From: Parafrankia irregularis
GTDB taxonomy: Bacteria > Actinomycetota > Actinomycetes > Frankiales > Frankiaceae
Reading direction: 5' to 3'
Assembly: GCF_001536285.1 (NCBI RefSeq)
Contig: NZ_FAOZ01000013.1
Coordinates: forward strand, 124,001-188,000
Length of the DNA: 64,000 bases
Shown here: positions 32,990 to 41,610 of the stretch, piece after piece
Position numbering within the stretch: position 1 is the first letter of the stretch
Layout: every line of letters begins with the position of its first letter
Notes under the pieces: model-generated
Databases searched by the model: none
The model's input: the letters and a program-made list of their open reading frames with translations, nothing else
What the model was told of the DNA's origin: nothing
Made by a program: the position numbers and the translations under genes

Positions 32990-34603
32990 TCAGGCCGGGA
33001 CGACACCGATGGAACCGGGACGGAAGGAGTCGGGGTCGGCGGCGGCCCAGTCCGCGGCCCAGGCACGCGGCGGATCGGCGAGGAGCTCCCCGGGCTCCAG
33101 CCAGTCGAACAGCTCGGCGTAGCTGCGCGTGTCGGTGTGGCTGACCCGCCGCAGCAGCATCTCGGGTCCGAGCTCGCCGGGGCCGGCACAGCCGAGGGAG
33201 GCCATCACCCGCACCGCCTGCTCGACGGTCGCCGCCTGGTAGCGCCGCACCCGCTCGCTCTTGTCCGCGACGTCCAGTGCACGGGCCCGGCGCGGGTCCT
33301 GCGTCGCCACCCCGACCGGGCAATGGTTCGTGTGGCAGCGCTGCGCCTGGATGCAGCCCGTCGCCATCATCATCGCCCGCGCCGCGTTGGTGTAGTCGGC
33401 GCCCTGCGCGATCCGCTTCACGATGTCGACACCGCTGGCGACCTTGCCGCTCACCCCGATCCGGATCTGACCGCGCAGGCCGACGCCGACCAGCGCGTTG
33501 TGCACCGTGATCAGGCCTTCGGTCAGCGGGGTGCCGACATGGTCCTCGTACTCCAGCGGAGCCGCGCCGGTGCCGCCCTCGGAGCCGTCCACCACGATGA
33601 AGTCGGGGGTGACCCCCTCGACGACCATCGCCTTGCAGATCGCCAGCAGCTCCCGGCGGGAACCGACGCACAGCTTGAACCCGACCGGCTTGCCCGCCGC
33701 CAGCTCCCGCATCCGCGCGATGAACAGGACGAGCTCGCGCGGGGTGGAGAACACCCGGTGATGCGCCGGGCTGATGCAGTCCACGCCGAGGGGCACCCCG
33801 CGGGCCGCCGCGATCGCGGGGGTCACCTTCGCCGCCGGCAGCACGCCGCCGAGGCCGGGCTTCGCGCCCTGGCTCAGCTTCAGCTCGACCATCCGCACCG
33901 TCGGCAGCGCGGCGACATCCTTGAAGCGGGCCGGGTCGAAGTCGCCGTCCGGGGTGCGGGTGCCGAAGTAGCCGCTGCCGATCTCCCAGACCAGATCTGC
34001 GCCGTGCCGCAGGTGGTATTCGGTCAGGCCGCCCTCACCGGTGTCGTGGGCGAAACCGCCGGTGGCCGCGCCCCGGTTCATCGCCAGCACCGCGTTCGCC
34101 GACAGCGCCCCGAAGCTCATCGCGGAGATGTTCAGCAGTGCCATGTCGTACGGCTGGGTGCAGTCCGGCCCACCGATCCGGACCCGCGGCGGTGGCGCGC
34201 CGGGGTCGACGGGCACCGGGGCGGTCGAGTGCGGCAGGTACTCGTAGCCGACCTCGTTGACGTCCCGCTCGGTGCCGAACGCCTGGTCACCGTGGATGCC
34301 CTTGGCCCGCTGGTAGATCACCGTCCGGGTGTCGCGGTCGAACGGGCGCCCGTCGTAGTTGCGTTCGATGAAGTACTGCTGGATCTCCGGGCGGATCTTC
34401 TCCAGGGCGAACCGCAGATGCCCGAGCACCGGGTGGAAGCGCAGGATCGCGTGCCGCCGCTGGGTCACGTCGTGCACGGCGAGCAGCAGCAGTGCGGCAG
34501 CGACCCCGACGCCGGCCCACCAGCCGGCCGAGACGAACAACGCCAGCACCGACCCCACCGCGACCAACGCGGCCAGCGAGAGAACCGTCGCAACCGGCAA
34601 CAT
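32990..34603 (-). CDS. FMN-binding glutamate-synthase-family protein, membrane anchored
   Basis: A 537-residue protein with two hydrophobic segments in the first 45 residues, then a glutamate synthase central/FMN domain: SFGALSANAVLAMNRGA, GEGGLTEYHL, ELKLSQGAKPGLGG, IVVDGSEGGTGAAP and the iron-sulfur motif CIQAQRCHTNHCPVG. It lacks the glutaminase domain of true GltB, so it is one of the stand-alone GltS-like proteins whose electron donor and substrate are not established. It is upstream of and close to the SARP-like gene on the same strand. Confidence 0.85.
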   Translation of the reverse strand: MLPVATVLSLAALVAVGSVLALFVSAGWWAGVGVAAALLLLAVHDVTQRRHAILRFHPVLGHLRFALEKIRPEIQQYFIERNYDGRPFDRDTRTVIYQRAKGIHGDQAFGTERDVNEVGYEYLPHSTAPVPVDPGAPPPRVRIGGPDCTQPYDMALLNISAMSFGALSANAVLAMNRGAATGGFAHDTGEGGLTEYHLRHGADLVWEIGSGYFGTRTPDGDFDPARFKDVAALPTVRMVELKLSQGAKPGLGGVLPAAKVTPAIAAARGVPLGVDCISPAHHRVFSTPRELVLFIARMRELAAGKPVGFKLCVGSRRELLAICKAMVVEGVTPDFIVVDGSEGGTGAAPLEYEDHVGTPLTEGLITVHNALVGVGLRGQIRIGVSGKVASGVDIVKRIAQGADYTNAARAMMMATGCIQAQRCHTNHCPVGVATQDPRRARALDVADKSERVRRYQAATVEQAVRVMASLGCAGPGELGPEMLLRRVSHTDTRSYAELFDWLEPGELLADPPRAWAADWAAADPDSFRPGSIGVVPA

Positions 34604-34899
34604 CGCGAACCGTGACCTTCCTGCCCCGGTTCCCCCGCACGGTGACCCGTCCGGCGCGGGGTGATCCGCCCGGCCTGGCCCTGATCGCCCGGACCAACCG
34701 GTTCACCCGCGTCCGCGGCAGGTCCGACCGTATCTCCCGGTTCCGCCGTGCGGTGTGCGCCCAGAGCGGACGGAACCGGCCCGCGGGAGGCGCTCGTGGA
34801 AGCCGCCCGTGGCCAGCGGCCCGCAACACCGGGCGACCGTCGCACCAGGCGACCGCGGCACAGCCGCAGGCCAGGTGCGGCGAAGCGGTTCGCAACCGA
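34604..34899. other. Intergenic region with no visible gene
   Basis: About 300 bp upstream of the glutamate-synthase-like gene, rich in CGG/CCG words. It presumably contains that gene's promoter; no motif stands out. Confidence 0.4.
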
Positions 34900-35169
34900 T
34901 CATTCGCGGCCGGAATCGCGCTCCGTTCGCCCGGCGGCATTCCCGCTGAAGGTACTCATGTCGACCTGGAACGTGAATTCGTCCGGAGCCGGAGAGTTAA
35001 CCTCGTGTACCACAACGGTTGCGCTCGCCGTGTTCCCTTCGTCATCGCCCACCAGAACCCTGGCGCCGACGGTCAGCTCGACGCCCGCCTCCACGGCGTC
35101 CGCGTATGCCGTAATACGCATGTCAACATCAAGATCATTGAAGTCGACCCAAACATCACGCCCGGCCAC
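34900..35169 (-). CDS. Small hypothetical protein
   Basis: An 89-residue acidic protein of unknown family, predicted mainly beta (AGRDVWVDFNDLDVDM; ITAYADAVEAGVELTVGARV; SATVVVHEVNSPAPDEFTFQ). Third-position GC and coherent secondary structure support a real gene. GTG 35169 is 7 nt after GGAGG; another GTG two codons upstream touches the ribosome site. It is the distal member of a small minus-strand cassette with the gene at 35287-35592. Confidence 0.6.
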   Translation of the reverse strand: MAGRDVWVDFNDLDVDMRITAYADAVEAGVELTVGARVLVGDDEGNTASATVVVHEVNSPAPDEFTFQVDMSTFSGNAAGRTERDSGRE

Positions 35170-35286
35170 GGCCACCCCTCCCGTGTCTGAGCCTCCAGGT
35201 GTCCACGCCGCCACGGCGCCCTGATCAGCCCGCCAAGTATAGGCGGCGGAGGTGTCCACGCGAGAGGGTTGGACCCACCGAGCGAG

Positions 35287-35592
35287 TCAGAGGTCACGTC
35301 GATGGATCGGCGGGCCGAAGGCCTCCCGGAGCGCGTCGAAGGTCGCGAGGGTATAGGAATCCCCGAACCAGATCGTCTGATGGAGATCGGCCAGCGTGGC
35401 CTCCACCTCGAAACCGCTCGCACGAATTCTGCCGGCCGTGCTCAGCCGGACCCGGTCATGCGGCAGGCGATCGCCCAGCACCTCCAGCAGAAGCTTCGCC
35501 GACAGCCCCTCGGCACCGAAGACCGATATCCCGGGCCTCCCGAGTTTTCGATGCGCCTTGTGGGCCGACTTCCAGAGGTCACCATCAAGCAT
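35287..35592 (-). CDS. Small hypothetical protein
   Basis: A 101-residue protein I do not recognise (MLDGDLWKSAHKAHRKLG; ISVFGAEGLSAKLLLEVLGD; FEVEATLADLHQTIWFGDSY; DALREAFGPPIHRRDL). Codon bias is strongly coding. The ATG at 35592 sits directly after GGGGGGGTGAG and one base after the stop of a 21-codon frame (35594-35659), suggesting translational coupling. With the gene at 34900 it forms an isolated cassette of small genes; toxin-antitoxin-like or immunity functions are possible but nothing in the sequence proves them. Confidence 0.6.
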   Translation of the reverse strand: MLDGDLWKSAHKAHRKLGRPGISVFGAEGLSAKLLLEVLGDRLPHDRVRLSTAGRIRASGFEVEATLADLHQTIWFGDSYTLATFDALREAFGPPIHRRDL

Positions 35593-35593
35593 C

Positions 35594-35659
35594 TCACCCC
35601 CCCCGGACCACAATTGTTTCGTCGGGCAGTCGAAGAAATCGACCTTCGGAAAGAATCAC
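35594..35659 (-). CDS. Possible 21-residue mini-ORF ahead of small hypothetical gene
   Basis: GTG 35659 is 5 nt after GGAG and encodes VILSEGRFLRLPDETIVVRGG before a TGA that ends one base before the next gene's ATG. It could be a leader peptide, or the tail of a decayed longer gene, since the frame is open for 160 bp upstream with poorer coding character. Confidence 0.3.
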   Translation of the reverse strand: MILSEGRFLRLPDETIVVRGG

Positions 35660-36454
35660 TTTGACTCCAAGTGTCGAACGCCCTCCCCGATCGACTTCTC
35701 GGAGCAGTGGTCGCTCGCCTCGCTGGCGGCTGGCCTCATCAGACACGCCCGGAGGGTGGACGTGTCGGCGGGCACGTCCTCCGGGACGCGCCCATGCGCA
35801 CTCTCCATTCACAAGCACACGGCGTCACGACCGGCCGGGCGGTGGAACAACAGATCGCACGCCCGCCGGTAAGCGGTCACTGGACCGCAAGCGATGCTAC
35901 AGGGTGTATGAGCAGGCTCATCCGGCCTATCTCCCGGGGGCGGACAAACTCGCCCCTCCGTCGCGCGTTGTGATTACCGGGATGGGAGATGGGATGAGAC
36001 GGGACGGGATGGGACCACCCGGACCCCGACACCTGTCGGCGGTGGGCCCTGCGGCGACAGGGCACACACCGACCGGCTGCTCCCGAGCATGGCGCGGGAA
36101 TTCATATGCAGATGCATCAGCCCGGCGCATTCAGCGCGCACACGCTTCCTCGCGTCCGCGGGCCCTGGGGGTGCCACATCGTCCTGCCCCGCGTTCCCGG
36201 GTTCTGAAAATCGATGTCGGATTCAGCACCGTCACACCGGCGCAAGCCGACAGTCCTTGGCACGCAGAGTTAGGCACGACCATCCGCCGGATGAGCGTCC
36301 TGGGCCGAGACGTCAACCTTTCGGCGGAGCGACACCCGTGAGCCGACGCGGCCGAGGCACACCGACCGCCCGCCGGTGCTGGCTCTGCTCGTGGCGAATC
36401 TGCTGCAGGCTAATTCATGCGCGGCCCGCCATGCCGGCTACCTACCGTGACGCC
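35660..36454. other. Long region without a convincing gene
   Basis: Nearly 800 bp of weak coding character. It includes a purine-rich repeated stretch (GGGATGGGA/GACGGGA units, about 35980-36015) and several short frames on both strands without ribosome sites or family resemblance. It probably contains the promoter of the MBL-fold gene and perhaps remnants of lost genes. Confidence 0.4.
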
Positions 36455-37186
36455 ATGGACGTCGTCGAGCTGGTCCCGGACCTCTACTTCCTGCGCTTTC
36501 CCGTCGGGCACGTCTACCTGTGGCGGGACCCGGACGGGCTCACCGTGATCGACGCGGGTCTGCCCGGCTCCGGGCCGCACATCGCCGGGGCGATCCGCGA
36601 GCTCGGCTGGCACCCACGGGACGTCCGGCAGCTCGTCCTCACCCACGGCCATGTCGACCACGCCGGCGCGGCGGCCGAGATCGCGGCCTGGGGCGAGGTG
36701 ACCGTGCTCGCCCACCAGGCGGACGTCCCGCTGGTCGAGGGGCGCGCCGCGGCCCTGCCGCCGGACCTCGCCGACTGGGAGCAGGCTCTGTACGACCAGG
36801 TCCAGGCCGGTCTGCCGGCCACCGATCCCGCTCCGGTGCGGATCGATCGCCCGCTGGCCGACGGGGACGTCGTCGACATCGCCGACGGGGCGCTGACCAT
36901 CGCCACGCCGGGGCACACCGCCGGCAGCATCGCTCTCTACCTGCCCGGGCCACGGGTGCTGTTCGCCGGCGACATCATGGCCCGCGACCCGCAGTCCGCC
37001 GACCCGCGGACGCCGGTCTTCCCAGGCGTGTTCAACGTCGACCGGGCCGAGGCCCTCGCGTCCTTCGCCAGGCTGGCGGCGCTCGACGTCGAGACCGCCT
37101 GCTTCGGCCACGGCGAGCCCCTCGCGGGGGATGCCGCAACCTTCCTGCGCGCCGCCGCCGAACGCCTCTCCAGGCCCACACTGTGA
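36455..37186 (+). CDS. MBL-fold metallohydrolase
   Basis: A 243-residue metallo-beta-lactamase-fold protein. The metal-binding motif THGHVDHAG, a downstream His in TPGHTAGS, an Asp in LFAGDIMARD and a His in CFGHGEPL complete a dinuclear site. Members act as thioesterases, lactonases or glyoxalase II-like enzymes. The ATG at 36455 gives the usual family N-terminus (VELVPDLYFLRFPVGHVY); another ATG eight codons upstream is possible and neither has a strong ribosome site. The thioesterase gene follows after 26 bp. Confidence 0.85.
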   Translation: MDVVELVPDLYFLRFPVGHVYLWRDPDGLTVIDAGLPGSGPHIAGAIRELGWHPRDVRQLVLTHGHVDHAGAAAEIAAWGEVTVLAHQADVPLVEGRAAALPPDLADWEQALYDQVQAGLPATDPAPVRIDRPLADGDVVDIADGALTIATPGHTAGSIALYLPGPRVLFAGDIMARDPQSADPRTPVFPGVFNVDRAEALASFARLAALDVETACFGHGEPLAGDAATFLRAAAERLSRPTL

Positions 37187-37212
37187 GCGCGGGCCTGGAA
37201 GGATGAATCACT

Positions 37213-37806
37213 GTGACAGATGAATCCGCGGCCTTATCCGATGCCGTTCCCGGTGGCCCCGACTTCGGCCGGTTCGTGGAGAACCTGCGCGAGTTGCTCG
37301 ACGTGGTGGCCGACACCCGACCGCCCGCTGCGGTCGTGACCCAGGTCGCCGACCAGTTCACGCAGCTCAGCGCGCAGCTGCGGCAGTTCGCCGTGCCCGA
37401 GGCCGAGCGCGTCACCGGCATGCGGCTGGACCTGGATGGCCGCGGTCAGACGATGGTTCCCCCGGTGATCTGGGACGAGCGGGGTGGCGACCGCACGGTG
37501 GCCCGGGTGACGTTCGGGCGGCATTACCTCACCCTCGGCGGGGCGGTGCACGGCGGCGCCATCGGGTTGGTGTTCGACGAGGTGCTGGCCATGCTGGCCA
37601 ACCACGGGCGGCCGTTCGCGCGGTCGCTGTACCTGAACGTCAGCTACCGTGCGCTCACCCGGGTCGAGGTGGGGCTGCGGGTGGAGGCGACAGTCGACCG
37701 TGTCGAGGGCCGCAAGCTGTTCCTCAGCGGCCGGCTGTTCGACGGCGAGACCCTGTGCGCCGACGCGGAGAGCCTGTTCATCCAGCTCAGGCCCACCGGG
37801 GCATAG
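37213..37806 (+). CDS. PaaI-type hotdog-fold thioesterase
   Basis: A 197-residue protein whose C-terminal 110 residues are a hotdog domain with the PaaI/acyl-CoA thioesterase signature GGAVHGGAIGLVFDEVLAM and YLNVSYRALTRVEVGLRVEA. The N-terminal 75 residues are helical, as in actinobacterial members of this group. It probably hydrolyses acyl-CoA or aryl-CoA thioesters. GTG 37213 follows AAGGATG. It is likely cotranscribed with the MBL-fold hydrolase. Confidence 0.82.
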   Translation: MTDESAALSDAVPGGPDFGRFVENLRELLDVVADTRPPAAVVTQVADQFTQLSAQLRQFAVPEAERVTGMRLDLDGRGQTMVPPVIWDERGGDRTVARVTFGRHYLTLGGAVHGGAIGLVFDEVLAMLANHGRPFARSLYLNVSYRALTRVEVGLRVEATVDRVEGRKLFLSGRLFDGETLCADAESLFIQLRPTGA

Positions 37807-37861
37807 GCGGCGCGGCGCGAGACGGCGCGGCGTCCGCGCGAGACGGCGCCGCGCGGCGGGG

Positions 37862-38899
37862 TCAGGGGCGGACGAGGACCTTCAGGGCGGCGCGGGTGTC
37901 CATGGCGCGGTAGGCGTCGGCGACGTCGTCGAGGGTGACGGTGCGGTCGAACACCCTGCCGGGGTTGATCGCGCCCTTCAGCACCTCGGGCAGCGCCTGC
38001 TCGACGTAGGCACGCACGGGTGCCGGCCCGCCGGTGAGGTAGACGTTCTTGCCGAACAGGGAGCCGAAGCCGACCGGCGCCTCCTCGTACTGCGGCACGC
38101 CCACCCGGGAGATGATCCCGCCCGGACGGACCACGCCGTAGGCCTGCTCGTAGGCCGGCAGGTAGCCGACGGCCTCGATCACCACCGGGCTGCCCTCCCC
38201 ACCGGTGAGGTCGAGCACCCTGGCGACGCCCTCCTCGCCACGCTCGGCGACGACGTCGGTGGCACCGAACTCCCGGCCCAGGTCGGTGCGGGAGGTGTGC
38301 CGCCCCATCAGGATGATCCGCTCGGCACCCAGCTGCTTCGCGGCGAGAACCGCGGACAGGCCGACCGCGCCGTCACCGATCACGGTGACCGTTGAACCGG
38401 GCGTCACCTTGCCCATGTGCGCGGCGTGCCAGCCGGTCAGGTAGACGTCCGACAGGGTGAGCAGGGAGGGCAGCAGTGCCTCGTCGACGTCGCTCGGGAT
38501 CTTCACGAGGGTGCCGGCGGCCTGGGGCACCCGCGCCAGCTCGGCCTGCACTCCGCCCGCGCCGCCGCCGCCGAACCAGCCGACGTTGACGCACGAGGTG
38601 TGCAGGCCGTCGCGGCAGAACGCACAGGAGTTGTCGGAGAAGGAGAACGGGGAGATGACGAGGTCGCCCGGCGCGAGACCGGTGACCTCCGCACCGATCT
38701 CCTCCACGACGCCGATGAACTCGTGGCCCATCGGGACACCCTGCTCGGCGGCGGGCATCGAGTGGAACGGGTGCAGGTCGGAGCCGCACACGCAGGCCAG
38801 CACCATGCGGACGACGGCGTCGGTCGGTGCCTCGATCCGCGGATCCGGCACGTTCTCGACGCGGACGTCGCCTGCTCCGTACATGAACGTCGCTCGCAT
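37862..38899 (-). CDS. Zinc-dependent medium-chain alcohol dehydrogenase
   Basis: A 345-residue MDR enzyme. Catalytic-zinc ligands are in VCGSDLHPFH and GHEFIGVVEEIG, a partial structural-zinc loop is seen in CAFCRDGLHTSC, and the NAD(P)-binding motif is GDGAVGLSAVLAAK. It is of the Zn-ADH group that oxidises small alcohols or aldehydes. ATG 38899 is 10 nt after AGGAGG. It is divergent from a TetR gene with a 26-bp palindrome between them, so it is probably the regulated target. Confidence 0.88.
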   Translation of the reverse strand: MRATFMYGAGDVRVENVPDPRIEAPTDAVVRMVLACVCGSDLHPFHSMPAAEQGVPMGHEFIGVVEEIGAEVTGLAPGDLVISPFSFSDNSCAFCRDGLHTSCVNVGWFGGGGAGGVQAELARVPQAAGTLVKIPSDVDEALLPSLLTLSDVYLTGWHAAHMGKVTPGSTVTVIGDGAVGLSAVLAAKQLGAERIILMGRHTSRTDLGREFGATDVVAERGEEGVARVLDLTGGEGSPVVIEAVGYLPAYEQAYGVVRPGGIISRVGVPQYEEAPVGFGSLFGKNVYLTGGPAPVRAYVEQALPEVLKGAINPGRVFDRTVTLDDVADAYRAMDTRAALKVLVRP

Positions 38900-38948
38900 G
38901 TGCTGTCCGCCTCCTGGTCCGGGGTGCGGGCCGGGCCCGCGAGTCGAA

Positions 38949-38974
38949 CCAATGTAAGAGGCCTCTAACATTGG
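38949..38974. promoter_or_regulatory. 26-bp palindromic TetR operator
   Basis: Half-sites CCAATGTAAGAGG and CCTCTAACATTGG are perfect inverted copies apart from one A/T pair. The site lies between the divergent dehydrogenase (start 38899) and TetR (38987/39077) genes, where it would cover both promoters. Confidence 0.75.
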
Positions 38975-39076
38975 GGTCAAAGCGGGATGGAACACATCGG
39001 ACGGATGGATCAGCGCAGGTCAGGGCACGGGCAGCGGCCAAGGCCGAGGCAGAAGCAGAAGCAGAGGACGTCACCG

Positions 39077-39793
39077 GTGACCCAGCGAGCCACCTATCAC
39101 CACGGGGACCTGCGCGCCGCGCTCGTCCAGGCCGCACTCGAGCTGGTCAGCGCGAAGGGGGTCACCGGGCTGTCGGTCGCCGCCGCGGCCCGGCGGGCGG
39201 GGGTCAGCGGGGCCGCGCCCTACCGGCACTTCGCCAACCGGGCCGAGCTGCTTTCCGCCGCCGCGACCTTCGCGGCCCGCCAGCTCTCCGAGCTGATGCG
39301 CGCGGCCACCGAGCAACCGGCGGAGCCCGACGACCGTGACGACGACAGCGACAGCGATGTCGGAGACCGCGCGGGGGTCGGGGTGGCACGCGCCGTCGAG
39401 GTGCTCGCCAGGCTCACCCGGGTCTACGTCCACTTCACCCTCACCCACGGCGCCGGGTTCGAGCTCATCTTCGCCGACGAGCTCCAGGACGTACCCGACC
39501 CGCAGCGCCGCGAGGCCACCCGTGAGCTGCACGACCGCCTGCTGTTCCCCGCGCTGGCCGTCACCGGCGACCCCGACGCGGCCGGCCACCTGCTGCGGGC
39601 GCTGGTCGCGATCGCGCACGGCTACGCCTACCTGCCACGCGGCGGGTTCATGCGCGGCTTCGACACCAGCCCCGCCCGGGTGGCCGACGAGGCCGCCGGG
39701 GCCGTCCGCACGCTGGCCTGGTCGGCGACCGCCGACCAGGCGGCAGGTCAGGGCGGGGACCAGTCGGTCTGCGGATACGGTCGTTCACCGTAG
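39077..39793 (+). CDS. TetR-family transcriptional regulator
   Basis: A 238-residue repressor with HTH at the N-terminus (YHHGDLRAALVQAALELV; SVAAAARRAGVSGAAPYRHF; NRAELLSAAATFA) and a TetR_C-type ligand domain with an acidic Asp-rich loop (residues about 85-95). It is divergent from the zinc dehydrogenase and very likely binds the palindrome at 38949-38974. GTG 39077 has AGAGGA 8 nt upstream; an ATG at 38987 would add a basic, Gln/Lys-rich 30-residue tail and lies just beside the operator. Confidence 0.85.
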   Translation: MTQRATYHHGDLRAALVQAALELVSAKGVTGLSVAAAARRAGVSGAAPYRHFANRAELLSAAATFAARQLSELMRAATEQPAEPDDRDDDSDSDVGDRAGVGVARAVEVLARLTRVYVHFTLTHGAGFELIFADELQDVPDPQRREATRELHDRLLFPALAVTGDPDAAGHLLRALVAIAHGYAYLPRGGFMRGFDTSPARVADEAAGAVRTLAWSATADQAAGQGGDQSVCGYGRSP

Positions 39794-39856
39794 GCATCCC
39801 TCGCCTGATTCGCACCACGATTTCATGCCATGAGACGCCATGAGAATGGAGAACCG

Positions 39857-40246
39857 GTGCCGACCATCTCCCCGAGCCACCGCGACCTGCTGGAGTCCGG
39901 ACACACGGTCACCCTCGCGACGGTCGGAGCCGACGGGCAGCCGCAGGTCACCGCGATCTGGGCGATGCTGGACGGCGATCACGTCCGGACCTCGCTGCAC
40001 CCCGGCCGGCAGAAGTACCGCAATCTCGTCGCCCGGCCGCAGGCGACGCTCTTCGTGATCGACCCCGGCAACCCGTACCGCACTCTGGAGGTCCGCGGCA
40101 CCGTCGAGATCACCGAGGACACCGACCTTGCCTTCCTCAGGCGCCTGCTCGCGGTCTACGGCAGCGACCTGGAGCATTTCCCGGCGCCCGTCGACGGGCG
40201 GGTGGTGGTCACCCTCCGTCCCACCCGCATCGTCGAGCTCGGCTAG
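39857..40246 (+). CDS. PPOX-class F420-dependent oxidoreductase (pyridoxamine-oxidase-like)
   Basis: A 129-residue split-barrel flavoprotein. Landmarks are SHRDLLESGHTVTLATV, QVTAIWAMLDGDHVRTS, and HPGRQKYRNLVARPQATLFV, a pattern typical of the actinobacterial FDOR-B group that binds F420. It probably reduces a small organic substrate using F420H2. GTG 39857 follows GGAG. It is 63 bp after the TetR gene on the same strand. Confidence 0.82.
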   Translation: MPTISPSHRDLLESGHTVTLATVGADGQPQVTAIWAMLDGDHVRTSLHPGRQKYRNLVARPQATLFVIDPGNPYRTLEVRGTVEITEDTDLAFLRRLLAVYGSDLEHFPAPVDGRVVVTLRPTRIVELG

Positions 40247-40282
40247 CCGGGCCCGGGCAGTCGACGGTGGGCGGGGTAGGCG

Positions 40283-40312
40283 GGGTGGGCGGTTCCGCGG
40301 AACCGCCCACCC
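40283..40312. terminator. Perfect 30-bp palindrome between convergent genes
   Basis: Arms GGGTGGGCGGTTCCG / CGGAACCGCCCACCC pair without a loop in DNA (hairpin in RNA), between the convergent F420 protein and P450 genes. It is followed by a CCCGCCG heptamer run (40311-40341). Confidence 0.65.
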
Positions 40313-40349
40313 GCCGCCGCCCGCCGCCCGCCGCCCGCCGCCGGTTGGT

Positions 40350-41540
40350 TCACAGGACGATCGGCAGCCTGTGGTAGCCGCGGATGGTCGCGGTGTGGAT
40401 CAGCTCAGCGCCGGACAGGTCGACATCCCAGTGCGGGAAGCGGTTCAGCAGCTCCTCCAGTGCGATCCGGCCCTCGATCCGGGCCAGGGCGGCGCCGAAG
40501 CAGTAGTGCACACCCTTGCCGAAGGTGAGGTGCGCGTCGATCTTCCGGTGGATGTCGAAGGTGTCCGCGCCGGGGAAGGCCCGCTCGTCCCGGTTCGCCG
40601 AGCCGGTCAGCAGGGTGACGATCTTCCCTTCTTCGACGCGCTGCCCGTACAGCTCGACCGGTTTCGCCGCCACCCTGATCTGGATCGGTGACGGCACCTC
40701 GAAGCGCAGCGTCTCCTCGACCGCGTTCGGGACGAGCGACCTGTCGGCCACGACCTGGGCCCGCTGGTCGGGGTGCTCGGCGAGGACCTTCCCGAGCCAG
40801 CCGATCAGCCGGGCCGTCGTCTCGACCCCGGCCGCGTAGAGCATGCCGACGTAGTTGAGGATCTCGGCGTCACTCAGCCCGCGCTCCTCGCCGGTGAAGA
40901 CGTCGGTGAAGCGGGCCTGGATGAGGGTGGTGAGGAAGTCGTCCGCCGGGTTGGCTCGACGGAACTCCAGGAACGGCGCGTATGGTGCCCCGATGCTGGG
41001 CAGCCGCTGCTCCTCCTGCGGCTTCTCCTCGGTGAGCCGGGCCGACTCCTCCACCCTGTCGCGCAGGCTCACCAGGTACTCGTCGGGAATGCCGACGAGG
41101 GCGCCGATGACCCGCATCGGCAGGTGGCCGGCGAAGTCCTGCACCAGGTCGAAGCCACCGCTGCCGACGAGCGGGTCGAGGTACTCCGCGCACAGCTCCC
41201 GGATCCGCTCCTCCAGGACCTGCACGCGCCGCGGGGTGACGGCCCGGCTCAGGATGAGCCGGTGCATGTCGTGCTCCGGCGGGTCCTCGGCGATGAAAAG
41301 CCCGGGCGGTGTCGGTAAGCCGGCCTTCACCATCTCCATCAGGATGCCCTTGGCGGACGTGTAGCTCTGCCAGTCGACGGAGGCGGCCTCGACGTCGGCG
41401 TACCGGGAGAGCGCGTAGAAGTCGTACCGCTCGTTGTAGTAGAGCGGCTGTTCCTCCCGCATGCGCTTCCACACCGGGTAGGGGTCCTGGTCGATGTCGA
41501 AGTCGTACGGGTCGTAGTAGATCTCGGTCGCGGTGCTCAC
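40350..41540 (-). CDS. Cytochrome P450
   Basis: A 396-residue soluble bacterial P450. The oxygen-binding I-helix reads AAGVETTARLIGWL, the K-helix is EETLRFEVP, and the haem loop is LTFGKGVHYCFGAALAR with the Cys ligand near residue 348. It hydroxylates an unknown hydrophobic substrate using electrons from a ferredoxin. It is the last gene of a minus-strand operon: enoyl-CoA hydratase, ferredoxin-like protein, aldehyde dehydrogenase, P450. Confidence 0.93.
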   Translation of the reverse strand: MSTATEIYYDPYDFDIDQDPYPVWKRMREEQPLYYNERYDFYALSRYADVEAASVDWQSYTSAKGILMEMVKAGLPTPPGLFIAEDPPEHDMHRLILSRAVTPRRVQVLEERIRELCAEYLDPLVGSGGFDLVQDFAGHLPMRVIGALVGIPDEYLVSLRDRVEESARLTEEKPQEEQRLPSIGAPYAPFLEFRRANPADDFLTTLIQARFTDVFTGEERGLSDAEILNYVGMLYAAGVETTARLIGWLGKVLAEHPDQRAQVVADRSLVPNAVEETLRFEVPSPIQIRVAAKPVELYGQRVEEGKIVTLLTGSANRDERAFPGADTFDIHRKIDAHLTFGKGVHYCFGAALARIEGRIALEELLNRFPHWDVDLSGAELIHTATIRGYHRLPIVL

Positions 41541-41610
41541 GCTGTGCTCCTGGCTTCCGTCGACGTGCGTCTGCGCGTGTGTGCGTGTGTGCGGTACCGG
41601 TCCCGGGGGG

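Noticed and set aside
29375-34615. A 1746-codon open frame on the plus strand
   Set aside because: It is antisense to the SARP-like and glutamate-synthase-like genes, is Arg/Gln/Pro/His-rich, and has no domain or ribosome-site support; long antisense frames are normal in DNA of this GC content.
35660-36454. Several short open frames
   Set aside because: None has a ribosome site, coherent codon bias or recognisable family.
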